Part shown: in pieces, positions 42,284 through 51,509 of the stretch
How positions within the stretch are numbered: position 1 is the stretch's first letter
Layout: every line of letters begins with the position of its first letter
Assembly: GCA_046262355.1 (NCBI GenBank)
Contig: JBHEMX010000051.1
Location: forward strand, 1-64,000
Reading direction: 5' to 3'
Length of the DNA: 64,000 bases
Source of the DNA: DATADD01 sp046262355
Lineage (GTDB): Bacteria > Actinomycetota > CADDZG01 > WHSQ01
Translations under genes and position numbers: made by a program
Notes under the pieces: model-generated
What the model was told of the DNA's origin: nothing
Seen by the model: the letters and a program-made list of their open reading frames with translations, nothing else
Databases searched by the model: none

Positions 42284-43533
42284 GTGTCAGAGACTCACCC
42301 TTACCCTGCAGGCGCGGCCGGGCACGGGATCGCGCCCGAAGAAACGCGCGCGCCGATGCTTCCCCCGGCTCCCGCCGTCACCCTCGGCGAGCCTCCCCCC
42401 GAGGCGATCGTCACCGATGACAGGCCTGCCCCCACTCCAGAGCCGATCGGCGAAGGTGGGGCCCGCATCGACGATCTTCTCCGCCACGTCGTCGACATCA
42501 AGGCCTCGGATCTCCACGTCAAGCCCGGCGCGCCGCCGACGGTGCGGATCAGCGGGCTGCTCGAACCGCTTCCCCATCCTCCGATGAAGCCGCAGCAGTG
42601 CCACGAGATGGTCACCGCCATGATTGGCGACAAGGAGCGCGACGAGCTCGATAACGAGGGCGAGGTCGACTTCGCCTATTCGCTCCCGGGGGTTGGGCGC
42701 TTCCGAGTGAACGCTCATCGCCAACGCGGCAGCCTTGCCATCGCGGCGCGCCGCATCCTGCCTCATGCACCGGAGTTCCGAGACCTCTCGCTCCCCAAGG
42801 CGATCGAGCACCTGGCGAACGAGCATCGCGGACTGCTGCTCGTAACCGGCCCCACCTCTTCCGGCAAGACGGCCACGTGCGGAGCCATCATCAAGCACAT
42901 AAACCAGACGCGTCGCTGCCACATCGTGACCATCGAGGATCCGATCGAGATCCTGCATCACGACGAGCTCGCAGTCATAACTCAGAGAGAGGTCGGACAG
43001 GACACCATGACCTTCCACAAGGCTCTAAGGGCGGCCTTGCGGCAAGATCCCGACGTGATCTTCGTCGGGGAGATACGGGACATCGAGACGGTATCCGCCG
43101 CGCTGCAGGCGGCAGAGACCGGTCACCTGGTCGTTGCGACGATGCACACCACCGACGTCGCAGAGACCGTCAACCGCATCGTCGACTTCTTCCCCTCACA
43201 TCAGCAGAAGCAGGTGCGCGTCGCCCTCGCCGGCTCTCTCGCCGGCGTCATCACACAGCGTCTGCTCCCGAAGATCGGCGGGGGTCGCGCGCCGGCGATC
43301 GAGATCCTGATCATGAACGGACGCATCCGCGACTGTGTGCTCGATCCCGACAAGACGCACGAGATCTCGACATCGTCCAACAATCGGAGTTCTACGGCAT
43401 GCAAACCTTCGACCAAGCGCTCATCAAACTCTTCCAGGCCGGCATGGTGACGCTCGATGACGCCAAGGCCGCCGCCAGCAACCCACACGACTTCCAGCTC
43501 GCCCTCCAAAAGGCAGGAGCGCTCGCGATCTGA
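42284..43533 (+). pseudogene. pilT: PilT-type twitching ATPase, one frameshift near the end
   Basis: GTG at 42284 (GGGGAG upstream) begins a proline-rich N-terminal tail and then a PilT ATPase: DIKASDLHVKPGAPPTVRIS, Walker A LLVTGPTSSGKTATCGAI, Asp box HIVTIEDPIEILH, ALRQDPDVIFVGEIRDIET and HLVVATMHTTDVAETV. Near 43368 the frame breaks: GAGATCTCGAC lacks a C that would give EILDIVQQSEFYGMQTFDQ, after which the second frame runs to 43533. A single base lost from CC suggests sequencing error. Restored length is about 416 residues. PilT retracts type IV pili; no pilus genes are visible nearby. Confidence 0.8.
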
Positions 43534-43548
43534 CGTCTGCTCGTCTCC

Positions 43549-44425
43549 TCAGAGGGAAGCGATGTCGCGCGCGGCGCCATGCGTGGACCGCGGCGCGGCG
43601 GGCGCGAGGCGCCTGCCTCGAGCAGGCCGATCACGCGCCCTCGCTGCCCTCGATACGGCTCAAGCAGCTCGAGCATGCGCTCGTCCGTGCCACGCGCCTC
43701 GCCTGCGAGCACCCAGGCGACGAGATGGGGCACGTGATAGTCCACGACGAGACTGCATCGGCATCTCCTAACGCGCGCACACACCGACCTCCGCGGCGGT
43801 CCATGCACCGATCCCCCGAAACGACATGAGACGCGCGTAGGCGATCTCGTTCGACAGCGACGCCGACTCTTCGAGCCATGCGGAGCGCCTGCAGACCGCG
43901 CTCAAGACCTCGGCTCGACGCCGCTCGAGGCCGATCGAGTGCAGCGCGTGGTAGGGCTGAACGGCCACAGCCGCCGGGGACGGAGGCAACCTCAGCCCCG
44001 CAGGCCCGGGCGCCGGCTCGCCGAACCGGTGCACGAGCCTCCTCCACGTGCGGCGCGCCTCATCGCCCGTGACCTTCTGCTCGAGGATCGCCGGCAGCAG
44101 CGCCTCCACCACGGCGCCCGTCCTGCCGAGGCGCACTCCGATCAACCTGCGCGCCGGCCGGCGCACGGCCGGATCTCGAGCGACGAATCCGGAAGCGTCG
44201 TCATCGTCTCCGACGAGGGCCGGCAAGGCCTCCAGGGCCGCGTCTCTGCCCGGGCCCCATGCTTCGGCGTGGAGCGCTCCGGGCGCCGGCGGAGGCAAGC
44301 CGGACCCTGCGAGGTGCGCGTCGCCCGCCATACCTCGCCGTGCGTCAGGCGCTCGTGGGGTCTCCGCTGCCGCGCGCCACCGGCGACAGGGTGCGCACGA
44401 GGTCGAGGGGCCCACCCAGCCTCAT
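43549..44425 (-). pseudogene. AlkA-like 3-methyladenine DNA glycosylase gene, several frameshifts
   Basis: Pieces of an HhH-GPD glycosylase appear in successive frames. ATG at 44425 gives LGGPLDLVRTLSPVARGSGD; the next frame gives GEVWRATRTSQGPA. The third gives AEAWGPGRDAALEALPALVG, AILEQKVTGDEARRTWRRLV and the hairpin SFRGIGAWTAAEVGV. Further short shifts lead to RALGDADAVS, then DYHVPHLVAWVLAG (with the catalytic Asp region) and finally RDIASL with stop at 43549. At least four shifts are needed. Length when joined is about 290 residues, as in the family. It converges with PilT. Confidence 0.7.
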
Positions 44426-44504
44426 CGAGCGGCGCGCCGCGTTCACCCCAGCTCTCACACTGAGCCCGACCCTAACGTCCGCTTCCCCTTATCGTCGGCC
44501 TTCC

Positions 44505-46334
44505 ATGGCGACCTCACTGCTTCAACTCGTGCTGATGGCGGCCGTGGGGTGGGCCGTCGGCGACCTTGTCGTGGCGGGCGCATTCGGCGCCGACAGACTC
44601 GGCTTGCCCGAGCGTGGTCTCGCCGCCACGCTCGGCTTCTTCGCGTTCTCGGTAGCGCTCATGCTCGGCCACCTGGTCAGCGGCGGGACGCTCCTGGCGC
44701 TCGACCCTCCCGTTCCGATCGCCGCAGCCGCCGTGCTCGTCAGTGGCTGGAGCCGCCGCGTGTGGCCCCGCCACGTGCCGTGGGTGCGTCTAGTCGCCAC
44801 GCTCGTGCTACTCGGGGCGCTCTATGTCTCGCCGATCGTCTCCGGGGGATCAAGTCTCCGCGGCGGCGACACCCCGTGGCACATGGGACGCACACATCAG
44901 CTTCTGGGCGGAGAGCCGGTCCCCGGAGGACCCGCCGCAGCGTTCGATCGCAACGCATATCCCTGGGGCTTCCATGCGCTCCTAGCAACCATCGTGCGGC
45001 TCGTTCCGGGGTCGAGCGTGGAGGCCGCGCTGACCGCTCTGGGGCTCTTCATCCTGCTCTCGTTCCCGCTTGCTGCGGCGTCGCTCGCGCGCCTCGTCGA
45101 GCCGCGCGCCGGATGGACCGCCGCCGCTTGCGGAACCTTGATCGGAGGCTTCGGCTGGGTGCTCGCTCGAGGTCCCGTCTTCTATACGTCACCCGACGAC
45201 GCGCGCCTCGGAGCCGACCTCATGACCGCATCGCCCAACGGCGTCTACGCGCTGTTTCCGCCGGCGCTTCCGCGCGAGCTGGGTCTCGTCCTCCTCGCGG
45301 CGTCCGCGGTGCTTGTCGTCGAAGCCTCCCGCCGCGGCGGGGCGCGTCCGGCACTGATCGCCGGCGCAGCGATCGGGATCGTCGGTCTGATGAGCGTCCC
45401 CATGCTGGTCAACGCCGGCGTCTGGGCGCTCGCGGGGGCGCTCGCCGCCGGCGGGGCGCGGGCTCGCAGGCTGGCGACGATGGCGGCGGCGGCCGCGGCC
45501 GTCTTCGGCCTCTGGGCCGTCCCTCTGGCGATCGACTACGTCCGCTTCGGCGGCTTCGTCAACGTGACGCCTGAGCTCGGCCGGGAGTGGGCGCTCACAA
45601 CCGCGCTGGCGTCTTGGGGTTTGTTGCTGCCGCTGGCGGCGGGGGGCGTCGTCGTTGCGGCGCGCGACCTCAGAGAGAGGGCGCGTCCGTTGCTTGCCTT
45701 CGCCGTCGCCGCGGCCCTGATGATGGCCGTTGCGATCGCGCGCGCGAGGTTCGATTGGGAGCTGGGAGGTGTGCCCTGGTTGCTGCACCAGGGACGCATG
45801 TGGCCGCCGGCGCATCTGGTAGCCGCCGCTTTGGGCGGACTCGCCCTTCTGCGCGCCTACGACCTCGTGCGGCAGCGGGCGCGAGCGCTTGCCGTGGTCG
45901 GGGTTGCGGCGGTGCTGGCGATCGGAGCGCTGTCGCCGCGACTTGCATCGATCGCGCTCGCTCGAACGATCGAGCGCTCCACCGGAGGATTCGTATTCAC
46001 GCGCGCGGACTTCGCGCCCGATGCCTTCGTGAGGCGTGCCGCCGAGCACCTCGGACCGGGCGACGTCGTGGAAGCCGTCGGCTCCGAGACTCTCGACCTC
46101 TACCTCTTCCAGTACTCGGGGGTGCGCGTGGCGAACTTCGAGGACCGCCGGCTCGCCCGCAACGACGCTCGTATCCGGTTCAGCGATCTTGCGCGCCGCT
46201 GGGATCGGCGCAGGGCGAACGGCGGATTCGACATCGACTACTCCGCGCTTCCCGAGGCGCGCGCTCCGGCCTCTTCCGAGGTCATCGCGCGCGGCCTCTA
46301 CCACGATGAGATGTACGTGCTGGTGGCGCGCTGA
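44505..46334 (+). CDS. Polytopic membrane protein, GT-C/DUF6541-like
   Basis: The 609-residue protein has about 12 membrane helices. An extracytoplasmic loop after the third or fourth helix has SGGSSLRGGDTPWHMGRTHQ with an early aspartate, and a later loop NAYPWGFHALLATIVRLVPG. The C-terminal 150 residues form a soluble outer domain (LGPGDVVEAVGSETLDLYLF). The topology resembles GT-C glycosyltransferases using lipid-linked sugars, such as mannosyltransferases, but no DxD or EPxxR-type signature is unambiguous. ATG at 44505 is the likely start because the upstream codons overlap the glycosylase gene. The TGATG junction with the next gene shows close spacing. Confidence 0.6.
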   Translation: MATSLLQLVLMAAVGWAVGDLVVAGAFGADRLGLPERGLAATLGFFAFSVALMLGHLVSGGTLLALDPPVPIAAAAVLVSGWSRRVWPRHVPWVRLVATLVLLGALYVSPIVSGGSSLRGGDTPWHMGRTHQLLGGEPVPGGPAAAFDRNAYPWGFHALLATIVRLVPGSSVEAALTALGLFILLSFPLAAASLARLVEPRAGWTAAACGTLIGGFGWVLARGPVFYTSPDDARLGADLMTASPNGVYALFPPALPRELGLVLLAASAVLVVEASRRGGARPALIAGAAIGIVGLMSVPMLVNAGVWALAGALAAGGARARRLATMAAAAAAVFGLWAVPLAIDYVRFGGFVNVTPELGREWALTTALASWGLLLPLAAGGVVVAARDLRERARPLLAFAVAAALMMAVAIARARFDWELGGVPWLLHQGRMWPPAHLVAAALGGLALLRAYDLVRQRARALAVVGVAAVLAIGALSPRLASIALARTIERSTGGFVFTRADFAPDAFVRRAAEHLGPGDVVEAVGSETLDLYLFQYSGVRVANFEDRRLARNDARIRFSDLARRWDRRRANGGFDIDYSALPEARAPASSEVIARGLYHDEMYVLVAR

Positions 46335-46375
46335 TGGTCCGCGAGCCGTGTAACGGCGCGCACCTACACTGTCGC

Positions 46376-47050
46376 ATGCGTTGGATCACGATCTCGCTGG
46401 TGGTCGTCGGTGTGGTCTCGACGTCGCATGCAGCCGCTCCGCCGTCCCGGTTCTCTGCCGTCCGGACGGCCACCAAGCCGCACGTGGTCGGCGATCACAT
46501 CCCCTATGGCGCGCAGCGGAAGCGCCAGATGGCGCGCTACTCGAGACGCCACTACGGGCGAGCCCGCTGGCGGCTTCGGCGTCCGCGCGTCATCGTCCTG
46601 CACTTCACCGGCGGAACGAGCTACTCGTCGGCGTGGAACCACTTCGCCTCGAACACTCCGGCACGCGGCGAGCTCCCGGGCGTGTGTACGCACTACATCG
46701 TCGGCAAGGACGGAACGATCCACGCTCTGGTGCGAAGCTCCATCCGCTGCCGCCACACGATCGGGCTCAACCACAGAGCGATCGGCATCGAGATGGTGCA
46801 GAAGACCGGCGTAGGTTCGCATTGGGCCGCGCAGCAGATCCTCGGACGCAGACGTCAGATCCGCCGCACTCTCCGGCTCACGGCATGGCTCAAGGCGAAA
46901 CACGGGATCGCGATGCGAGACGTGATCGGGCATGCGATGGCGAACGACAGCCGCCGCTTCAAGGACCTTCAGGGATGGACCAACGACCACACCGATTGGC
47001 TCGAGCGCGACGTGAAGGTCTTCAGGCGCCGGCTCCGGCGCATGACATGA
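46376..47050 (+). CDS. N-acetylmuramoyl-L-alanine amidase (amidase_2), exported
   Basis: ATG at 46376 begins a signal peptide (RWITISLVVVGVVSTSHA) of a 224-residue protein; an ATG at 46334 would overlap the previous gene. The domain has the zinc ligands of amidase_2/PGRP enzymes: VIVLHFTGGTSYSSAWNHF, CTHYIVGKDGTIHALV, HTIGLNHRAIGIEMVQ and, near the end, VIGHAMANDSRRFKDLQGW. It should cut the MurNAc-L-Ala bond of peptidoglycan outside the cell. TACACT lies seven bases before the ATG and may be a -10 of a leaderless mRNA. Confidence 0.8.
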   Translation: MRWITISLVVVGVVSTSHAAAPPSRFSAVRTATKPHVVGDHIPYGAQRKRQMARYSRRHYGRARWRLRRPRVIVLHFTGGTSYSSAWNHFASNTPARGELPGVCTHYIVGKDGTIHALVRSSIRCRHTIGLNHRAIGIEMVQKTGVGSHWAAQQILGRRRQIRRTLRLTAWLKAKHGIAMRDVIGHAMANDSRRFKDLQGWTNDHTDWLERDVKVFRRRLRRMT

Positions 47051-47853
47051 GTGAGACCGGCCCCTCGGTCCGGGCAGAGCAGCCATGGCTCGATCCCCTC
47101 TTGGCCGATCTCTACGACGTCTTTCCCTTCGACGCCGACATCCCCCTCTATCTCGACCTGGCGTCGGAGCAGGGCGGTAACGTGCTCGAGATCGCATGTG
47201 GCAGTGGACGCCTCTTGCTCCCCCTGGCGTCGGCCGGCCACGAGGTGGTCGGCGTCGATGCCTCGCCGCACATGCTCGCACTCGCACGCAACAAGCTTGC
47301 CTCTGCCGGACAAGAGGTCGCATCCCGTTGCCGCCTCGTACAGGACGACGCACGCTCGTTCCGGCTCGACGCCGACTTCGGGCTTGCCATCATCGCGGTC
47401 AAGAGCTTCGTCTACCTCACGCGGCGCGCCGAGCAGCAGGCCGCGCTCGCGCGTGTGAGGAGACATCTGCGTCCGGGAGGTGTCCTCGCCCTCGACCTCC
47501 TGAACCCGTCCCCCGATTGGGTCACGCAGGCCGACGGAAGCCTGCGACAAGACCTCGCGCAGGAGGTGCCGGGCAAGGGCATGGTCATGCGGACCGAGAC
47601 CGCCGTGAGCACGGATCGCGCCACTCAGGTGCGGACGATCCGCTCGGTCTACGACATCGTCGCAAGCGACGGCGGCGTCACCAGGCGCGTGGTCGAGTGG
47701 CCCTTCCGCTACACGTACCGCTTCGAGGCCGAGCTGCTGCTGGAAGCGGCCGGGTTCACCGTCGAGGGCGTCTTCGGTGGCTACCGCAGGGAGCCGCTCA
47801 CGTCGGACTCGCCGACGCTCATGTTGCTCGCGCGCGTCTCGGAGCGCGCCTGA
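47047..47853 (+). CDS. Class I SAM-dependent methyltransferase
   Basis: The 268-residue enzyme has motif I VLEIACGSGRLLLPLASAGH, motif II VVGVDASPHMLALAR, the post-II acidic CRLVQDDARSF, and the C-terminal helix-strand with LRPGGVLALDLLNPSPDW. Residues after 200 form a beta region (RVVEWPFRYTYRFEAELLLE) typical of small-molecule or lipid methyltransferases. Its ATG overlaps the stop of the cell-wall amidase (ATGA). Substrate unknown; the position next to glycosyltransferases could mean modification of a glycoside. Confidence 0.85.
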   Translation: MSETGPSVRAEQPWLDPLLADLYDVFPFDADIPLYLDLASEQGGNVLEIACGSGRLLLPLASAGHEVVGVDASPHMLALARNKLASAGQEVASRCRLVQDDARSFRLDADFGLAIIAVKSFVYLTRRAEQQAALARVRRHLRPGGVLALDLLNPSPDWVTQADGSLRQDLAQEVPGKGMVMRTETAVSTDRATQVRTIRSVYDIVASDGGVTRRVVEWPFRYTYRFEAELLLEAAGFTVEGVFGGYRREPLTSDSPTLMLLARVSERA

Positions 47854-47928
47854 AGCGAGTGCACGGCGACATCCTGCTCCCGCCGGCGCTCGACCTGCGG
47901 AGATCGGGTACGACAGCATGGAACATGT

Positions 47929-48984
47929 CTAACGCAGCACGTCATGCAGCACACCGAAGAAGAGCTCCGCCGTCTTGTCCCACGTCGGGAAGGAGCGTGC
48001 GCGCCGGCGCGCCGCGGTGGACATCTGCGCGCGCAGCTCGGCGTCGGCGGCAAGGTGATGCATAGCCGCGGCGAGCTCTTCGACGGCGCCGGGCTCGACC
48101 ACGAGGCCCTCTCGCTCGTGGGTCGCCAGGTACGGGAGGTTGCCCGCGTTCCAACCGACCACGGGGAGACCCGCTGCCATCGCCTCCGCGTAGACGGTTC
48201 CGTACGGCTCGCGCACACTCGGAAGCACGAAGACGTCTGCGGCTCGATACAGGGCATCCACCCGAGCCCGAGCCACGGCGCCGTGCACGACGACGCGACC
48301 GCGCAGGTCTGGAGCCGCCAGCCGCTCGCGGACTCGGCGCGCGTAGGAGGGCTCGAAGTGGTCGCTCCCGGCGAGATGGAGCATCGCAAGCGGCGGAGGC
48401 AGCAGGGCGAACGCGTCGAGCAGCTCGAGCGTCTGTTTGCGTGCGACCCAGTTGCCCACCGAGAGGATCGCGGCGCGCCGTCCGCGCCGCAGATCTCCCA
48501 CCTCTTCGCGGGCCCTTGCGGGCGCATCGCTCCCGGGGGCCACGACCACCACTTGCTCGCGCGCGAAACCGCTCGTGATGAGCTCGTCGCGCAGCCAACC
48601 CGAAGCAACCATGAGACGGGCCGTTCGCTCGTACAGCAAACGGTCCAGGAACGCCTGGACCGGCGTGCGCATGCAACCGTGATCGATGCCGCCGGGAGGC
48701 TGATGCAGCATCGCAACCAGCGGAGGGCCGGGGAGCATCCTGCACCACGGGGCCACGAACGCGGCCGCGATGCTGTCGATCACAGTCACGTCGGCGCGTT
48801 GGACCACGGCCCGGCGCAGGATCCTGGGGCCGCTCAAGGAAGGCAACGGGAAGGGCCGGTCCGGCAGCGACACGAAGCTGATCACGGCTCCGTGTCGCGG
48901 CGCCGCGGCCGCCATCCTCAGGTGATACAGATATCCGCCGGTTACGGTCTGAGGATCCCCGAGCGTGATCAGGGAGACGCGCAT
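47929..48984 (-). CDS. Family 4 glycosyltransferase (GT-B fold)
   Basis: The 351-residue enzyme starts MRVSLITLGDPQTVTGGYLY, the donor-fold entry loop. The C-terminal domain has ILSVGNWVARKQTLELLDAF (R/K binding phosphate), LHLAGSDHFEPSYARRV, and the E-x7-E motif in VFVLPSVREPYGTVYAEAMA with GLPVVGWNAGNLPYL. It transfers a sugar from a nucleotide donor to an unknown acceptor. Its ATG at 48984-48982 overlaps the ATG of the divergent glycosyltransferase within GCATGC. It ends 75 bases from the convergent methyltransferase gene. Confidence 0.85.
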   Translation of the reverse strand: MRVSLITLGDPQTVTGGYLYHLRMAAAAPRHGAVISFVSLPDRPFPLPSLSGPRILRRAVVQRADVTVIDSIAAAFVAPWCRMLPGPPLVAMLHQPPGGIDHGCMRTPVQAFLDRLLYERTARLMVASGWLRDELITSGFAREQVVVVAPGSDAPARAREEVGDLRRGRRAAILSVGNWVARKQTLELLDAFALLPPPLAMLHLAGSDHFEPSYARRVRERLAAPDLRGRVVVHGAVARARVDALYRAADVFVLPSVREPYGTVYAEAMAAGLPVVGWNAGNLPYLATHEREGLVVEPGAVEELAAAMHHLAADAELRAQMSTAARRRARSFPTWDKTAELFFGVLHDVLR

Positions 48985-50077
48985 GCTGGTGACCCATGTG
49001 GCTCCGACGGCCTTCGGCTCCGACGGCCTCTACGGCGGCGGCGAGCGCTATCCATCCGAGCTATGTCGCGCGCTGGCGCGTCATGTTTCCTGCCGGCTGG
49101 TTACCTTCGGACGACGCCTCTCGCACGAGCGCATCGACGGCCTCGATGTCGTCAAACTGCCGACGATCACGCATCTGAAGGGACACCCGGCGCACCCGAT
49201 CGCAAGGGGGCTCGGTGCGGCGACAGACGGCGCCGACGTCGTTCACATGCACCACATGCGCAGCGCGCCGAGCCGTTTGGGTGCACTCACGGCGCGCCGG
49301 CGCCGTCAGCATCTCGTCGTTACCGATCACGGCCTGGGCGGCGGCGGTTGGGGCGGGATGTTGCCGCGCATGTTCGATCGGTTCCTCGTTGTGTCGCAGT
49401 ACTCGGCCCAGATGCTCGCTGCGCCGCCCGCCAGAACCCGCGTGATCTATGGAGGCGCCGACCCCGACCGCTTCCGGCCCGGCGACGAGCGGCGCGCCGG
49501 GATACTCTTCGTCGGCCGCATGACGCCCCACAAGGGTCTCGACGTGCTGCTGCGCGCCGCGACGACCGAGATGCCGGTCACGGTCGCCGGAACGCGCGGC
49601 CACGATCGAGGTGAGCCCGAACGTTCCTATCCGAAGCTGCTCGAGCGACTTGCAACCGGCAAGGAGGTCTCCCTCGTGGGCGCGGTCCCCGAGAGCGAGC
49701 TCCCCGCGCTGTACCGGCGCGCCGCGGTCTTCGTGCTCCCATCGCTGCACGACACCTGCTACGGCCGGCATGTCGCCATCTCCGAGCTTCTCGGGCTCTC
49801 CCTCATCGAGGCGATGGCGAGCGGCACTCCGGTCGTATGCAGCCGCATCGGCGGGACGCCCGAGATCGTGCGCGACGGCGAGACCGGATACCTCATCGAG
49901 CCCGGCGACGAGGAGGGCTTGCGGGCGCGCCTCGAGGAGCTGCTCGGCAACCGGCGGGTGGCGCGCCGCATGGGCGAGGCCGCGCGCGCACTGGTGCTCG
50001 AGAGCTTCACCTGGGAGCACACGGCTCGCCGTTGCCTGGCCGCCTATGGGGAGCTGTCCGCGAGCGGAGCAGCGTAG
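48983..50077 (+). CDS. Family 4 glycosyltransferase
   Basis: The 364-residue GT-B enzyme begins MLVTHVAPTAFGSDGLYGGG, with the donor-cleft glycines. DGADVVHMHHMRSAPSRLGA and LFVGRMTPHKGLDVLLRAAT (arginine and lysine holding the diphosphate) follow, with the later acidic motif LIEAMASGTPVVCSRIGGTP. ATG at 48983 has AGGGAG upstream. The first bases are shared with the start of the divergent glycosyltransferase, so each gene's leader lies in the other's coding region. The 3' end overlaps the PTPS-like gene by 34 bases on the other strand. The two transferases probably act on the same product. Confidence 0.85.
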   Translation: MLVTHVAPTAFGSDGLYGGGERYPSELCRALARHVSCRLVTFGRRLSHERIDGLDVVKLPTITHLKGHPAHPIARGLGAATDGADVVHMHHMRSAPSRLGALTARRRRQHLVVTDHGLGGGGWGGMLPRMFDRFLVVSQYSAQMLAAPPARTRVIYGGADPDRFRPGDERRAGILFVGRMTPHKGLDVLLRAATTEMPVTVAGTRGHDRGEPERSYPKLLERLATGKEVSLVGAVPESELPALYRRAAVFVLPSLHDTCYGRHVAISELLGLSLIEAMASGTPVVCSRIGGTPEIVRDGETGYLIEPGDEEGLRARLEELLGNRRVARRMGEAARALVLESFTWEHTARRCLAAYGELSASGAA

Positions 50078-50433
50078 CCGCCGAAGGCGACCGGAGACTC
50101 CCACACCCGGATAGACAAGGCATCTGCGCCCGACTGCCTCAGCAGCGACGCGATCTCGCCGTGGGCCCAACGGGACAGCGTCTCCACCGTCACCGCTTCG
50201 GCGTCGTCGGGACGGATCCTCTCGAGATCCTGATCTTGGATCTGGGCGACCGTCCCCGTCACGGCTGCCTCGAGGACGTCGAGGTCGACCACCATGGCCC
50301 GGCGGTCCAATCCCGAGCGTCCGACGGTTACCTCCATGCGGTACTCGTGCGGGTGCAGCTCGCCCTCCGGCCCCTCCATCCCCGGCATCACGTGCAACGC
50401 CCGAAACGTCTTCGTCAGCCCAACCTCGTACAT
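50044..50433 (-). CDS. 6-pyruvoyl-tetrahydropterin synthase (PTPS/QueD)-like protein
   Basis: The 129-residue tunnelling-fold protein begins MYEVGLTKTFRALHVMPGME. The zinc histidines are His14 and the pair in LHPHEYRMEV (usual HGH is HPH), then VDLDVLEAAVTG, VTVETLSRWAHGEI and the pterin-binding glutamate in IRVWESPVAFGGY. The catalytic cysteine that normally stands before the HxH pair is missing; glutamates (EGPEGE) occupy the region, as in PTPS-III-type enzymes. It likely handles a dihydroneopterin-type substrate. It lies nine bases after the dehydrogenase gene, in one operon. Confidence 0.75.
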   Translation of the reverse strand: MYEVGLTKTFRALHVMPGMEGPEGELHPHEYRMEVTVGRSGLDRRAMVVDLDVLEAAVTGTVAQIQDQDLERIRPDDAEAVTVETLSRWAHGEIASLLRQSGADALSIRVWESPVAFGGYAAPLADSSP

Positions 50434-50442
50434 CGGTTGACC

Positions 50443-51438
50443 CTACCGGTCGTAGCGGAGGGCGGCATGGACGAGACCCGGCGAGCCCCGATCGATCGCA
50501 TCGAACGCTTCGGCCGCATCGACGAAGGGGAACTCGTGCGTCGCCAGTCGCTCCAGCGGCAGCTCCCTCATCAGCCTGAGCGCGACCTTGCGGCGCCGCT
50601 CGAAGCTCCACCGCCCCGAAAGGTGCGCCGGGATCGTCGACACCTGGGTGCTGCGGATCGTGAGGCGGCGACGATGGAACTCGCCGCCGAGGGGCAGCGC
50701 CACGACCTTGTTGCCGTACCACGACGCGGCCAGAGCCGTCCCCTCGTGCGCGAGGAGGCGGAGCCCGCCCGCGAGCGCATCGGGCGCGCCGCTCGCCTCG
50801 ACGAGGAGCGCGGCGCCGCGCCCGTCGCTGTACCGGCTTACGGCGTCCTCCGCCTCGTCCGGTGTCACCGGATCGATGCCGAAAGAGGCGGCAGCGGCCC
50901 TGCGCCATGGTCTCGGCTCGACGGCCACGATCTCTGCTCCCGCTCGCGACAGCAGAGCCGCAGCGAGCGTGCCGATCACACCGAGGCCGAGGACGACGAC
51001 GAGCTCGCTCTGAACGGGCCCGACGTCGAGCGAGATCTGGAGAGCGGTCTCGACGGAAGGAAATAGTGTTGCGCGGCGCGGCTCGTTCTCAGGAAGCGGG
51101 ACGAGATCCGATTCGCGGATCACCAGCAGGTCTTGGTGCGGGTGGAATGCGAAGACGAGCGAACCAAGGGGGAGAGAACCACGAGCGTCCTCGACGCGTC
51201 CAACGCAGCTGTAGCCGTAGCGGAAAGGAAAGGCAAAGGTACCGCCCAGTGCGCCGATCCTCTCGTCGAGTGGGACCGCTGCGTCTATCTCGCCGCGATA
51301 TGCGAGCATCTCGGTCCCCGGACTGATGCCCGAATAGAGCGTACGAACAAGGACCTCGCCGGCCTTGGGCGCCGCAACGTCCACCTGCTCCACATCGACG
51401 AGCCGTGGGGCCACGAACGTAAGAGCCCGAGCACGCAT
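50443..51438 (-). CDS. Medium-chain zinc-type dehydrogenase
   Basis: The 331-residue protein of the MDR family has TLYSGISPGTEMLAYRGEID near the N-terminus (no cysteine zinc ligand), FPFRYGYSCVGRVEDARGSL, and a Rossmann fold VVVLGLGVIGTLAAALLSRAGA. AVEPRPWRRAAAASFGIDPV suggests NADP(H). It resembles bacteriochlorophyllide/desaturase-like MDR enzymes often found beside PTPS-like genes. ATG at 51438 has AGGGG seven bases upstream. It is transcribed with the PTPS-like gene and is divergent from the RibA-RibD_C fusion. Confidence 0.75.
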   Translation of the reverse strand: MRARALTFVAPRLVDVEQVDVAAPKAGEVLVRTLYSGISPGTEMLAYRGEIDAAVPLDERIGALGGTFAFPFRYGYSCVGRVEDARGSLPLGSLVFAFHPHQDLLVIRESDLVPLPENEPRRATLFPSVETALQISLDVGPVQSELVVVLGLGVIGTLAAALLSRAGAEIVAVEPRPWRRAAAASFGIDPVTPDEAEDAVSRYSDGRGAALLVEASGAPDALAGGLRLLAHEGTALAASWYGNKVVALPLGGEFHRRRLTIRSTQVSTIPAHLSGRWSFERRRKVALRLMRELPLERLATHEFPFVDAAEAFDAIDRGSPGLVHAALRYDR

Positions 51439-51509
51439 GTCCACACCCCTCGCTCGATCATCGTCGGACGACGATCCCTTGTGCGCCCACTCTACGGAAA
51501 GAGGCTGCG

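Noticed and set aside
49061..50908. Very long minus-strand frame opposite the second glycosyltransferase
   Set aside because: Arginine/glycine-rich translation typical of GC-rich antisense sequence; the real genes on both strands have family motifs.
51439..51509. FMN riboswitch before the RibA-RibD_C fusion
   Set aside because: Only about 70 bases separate the divergent genes and no conserved RFN helices can be seen.
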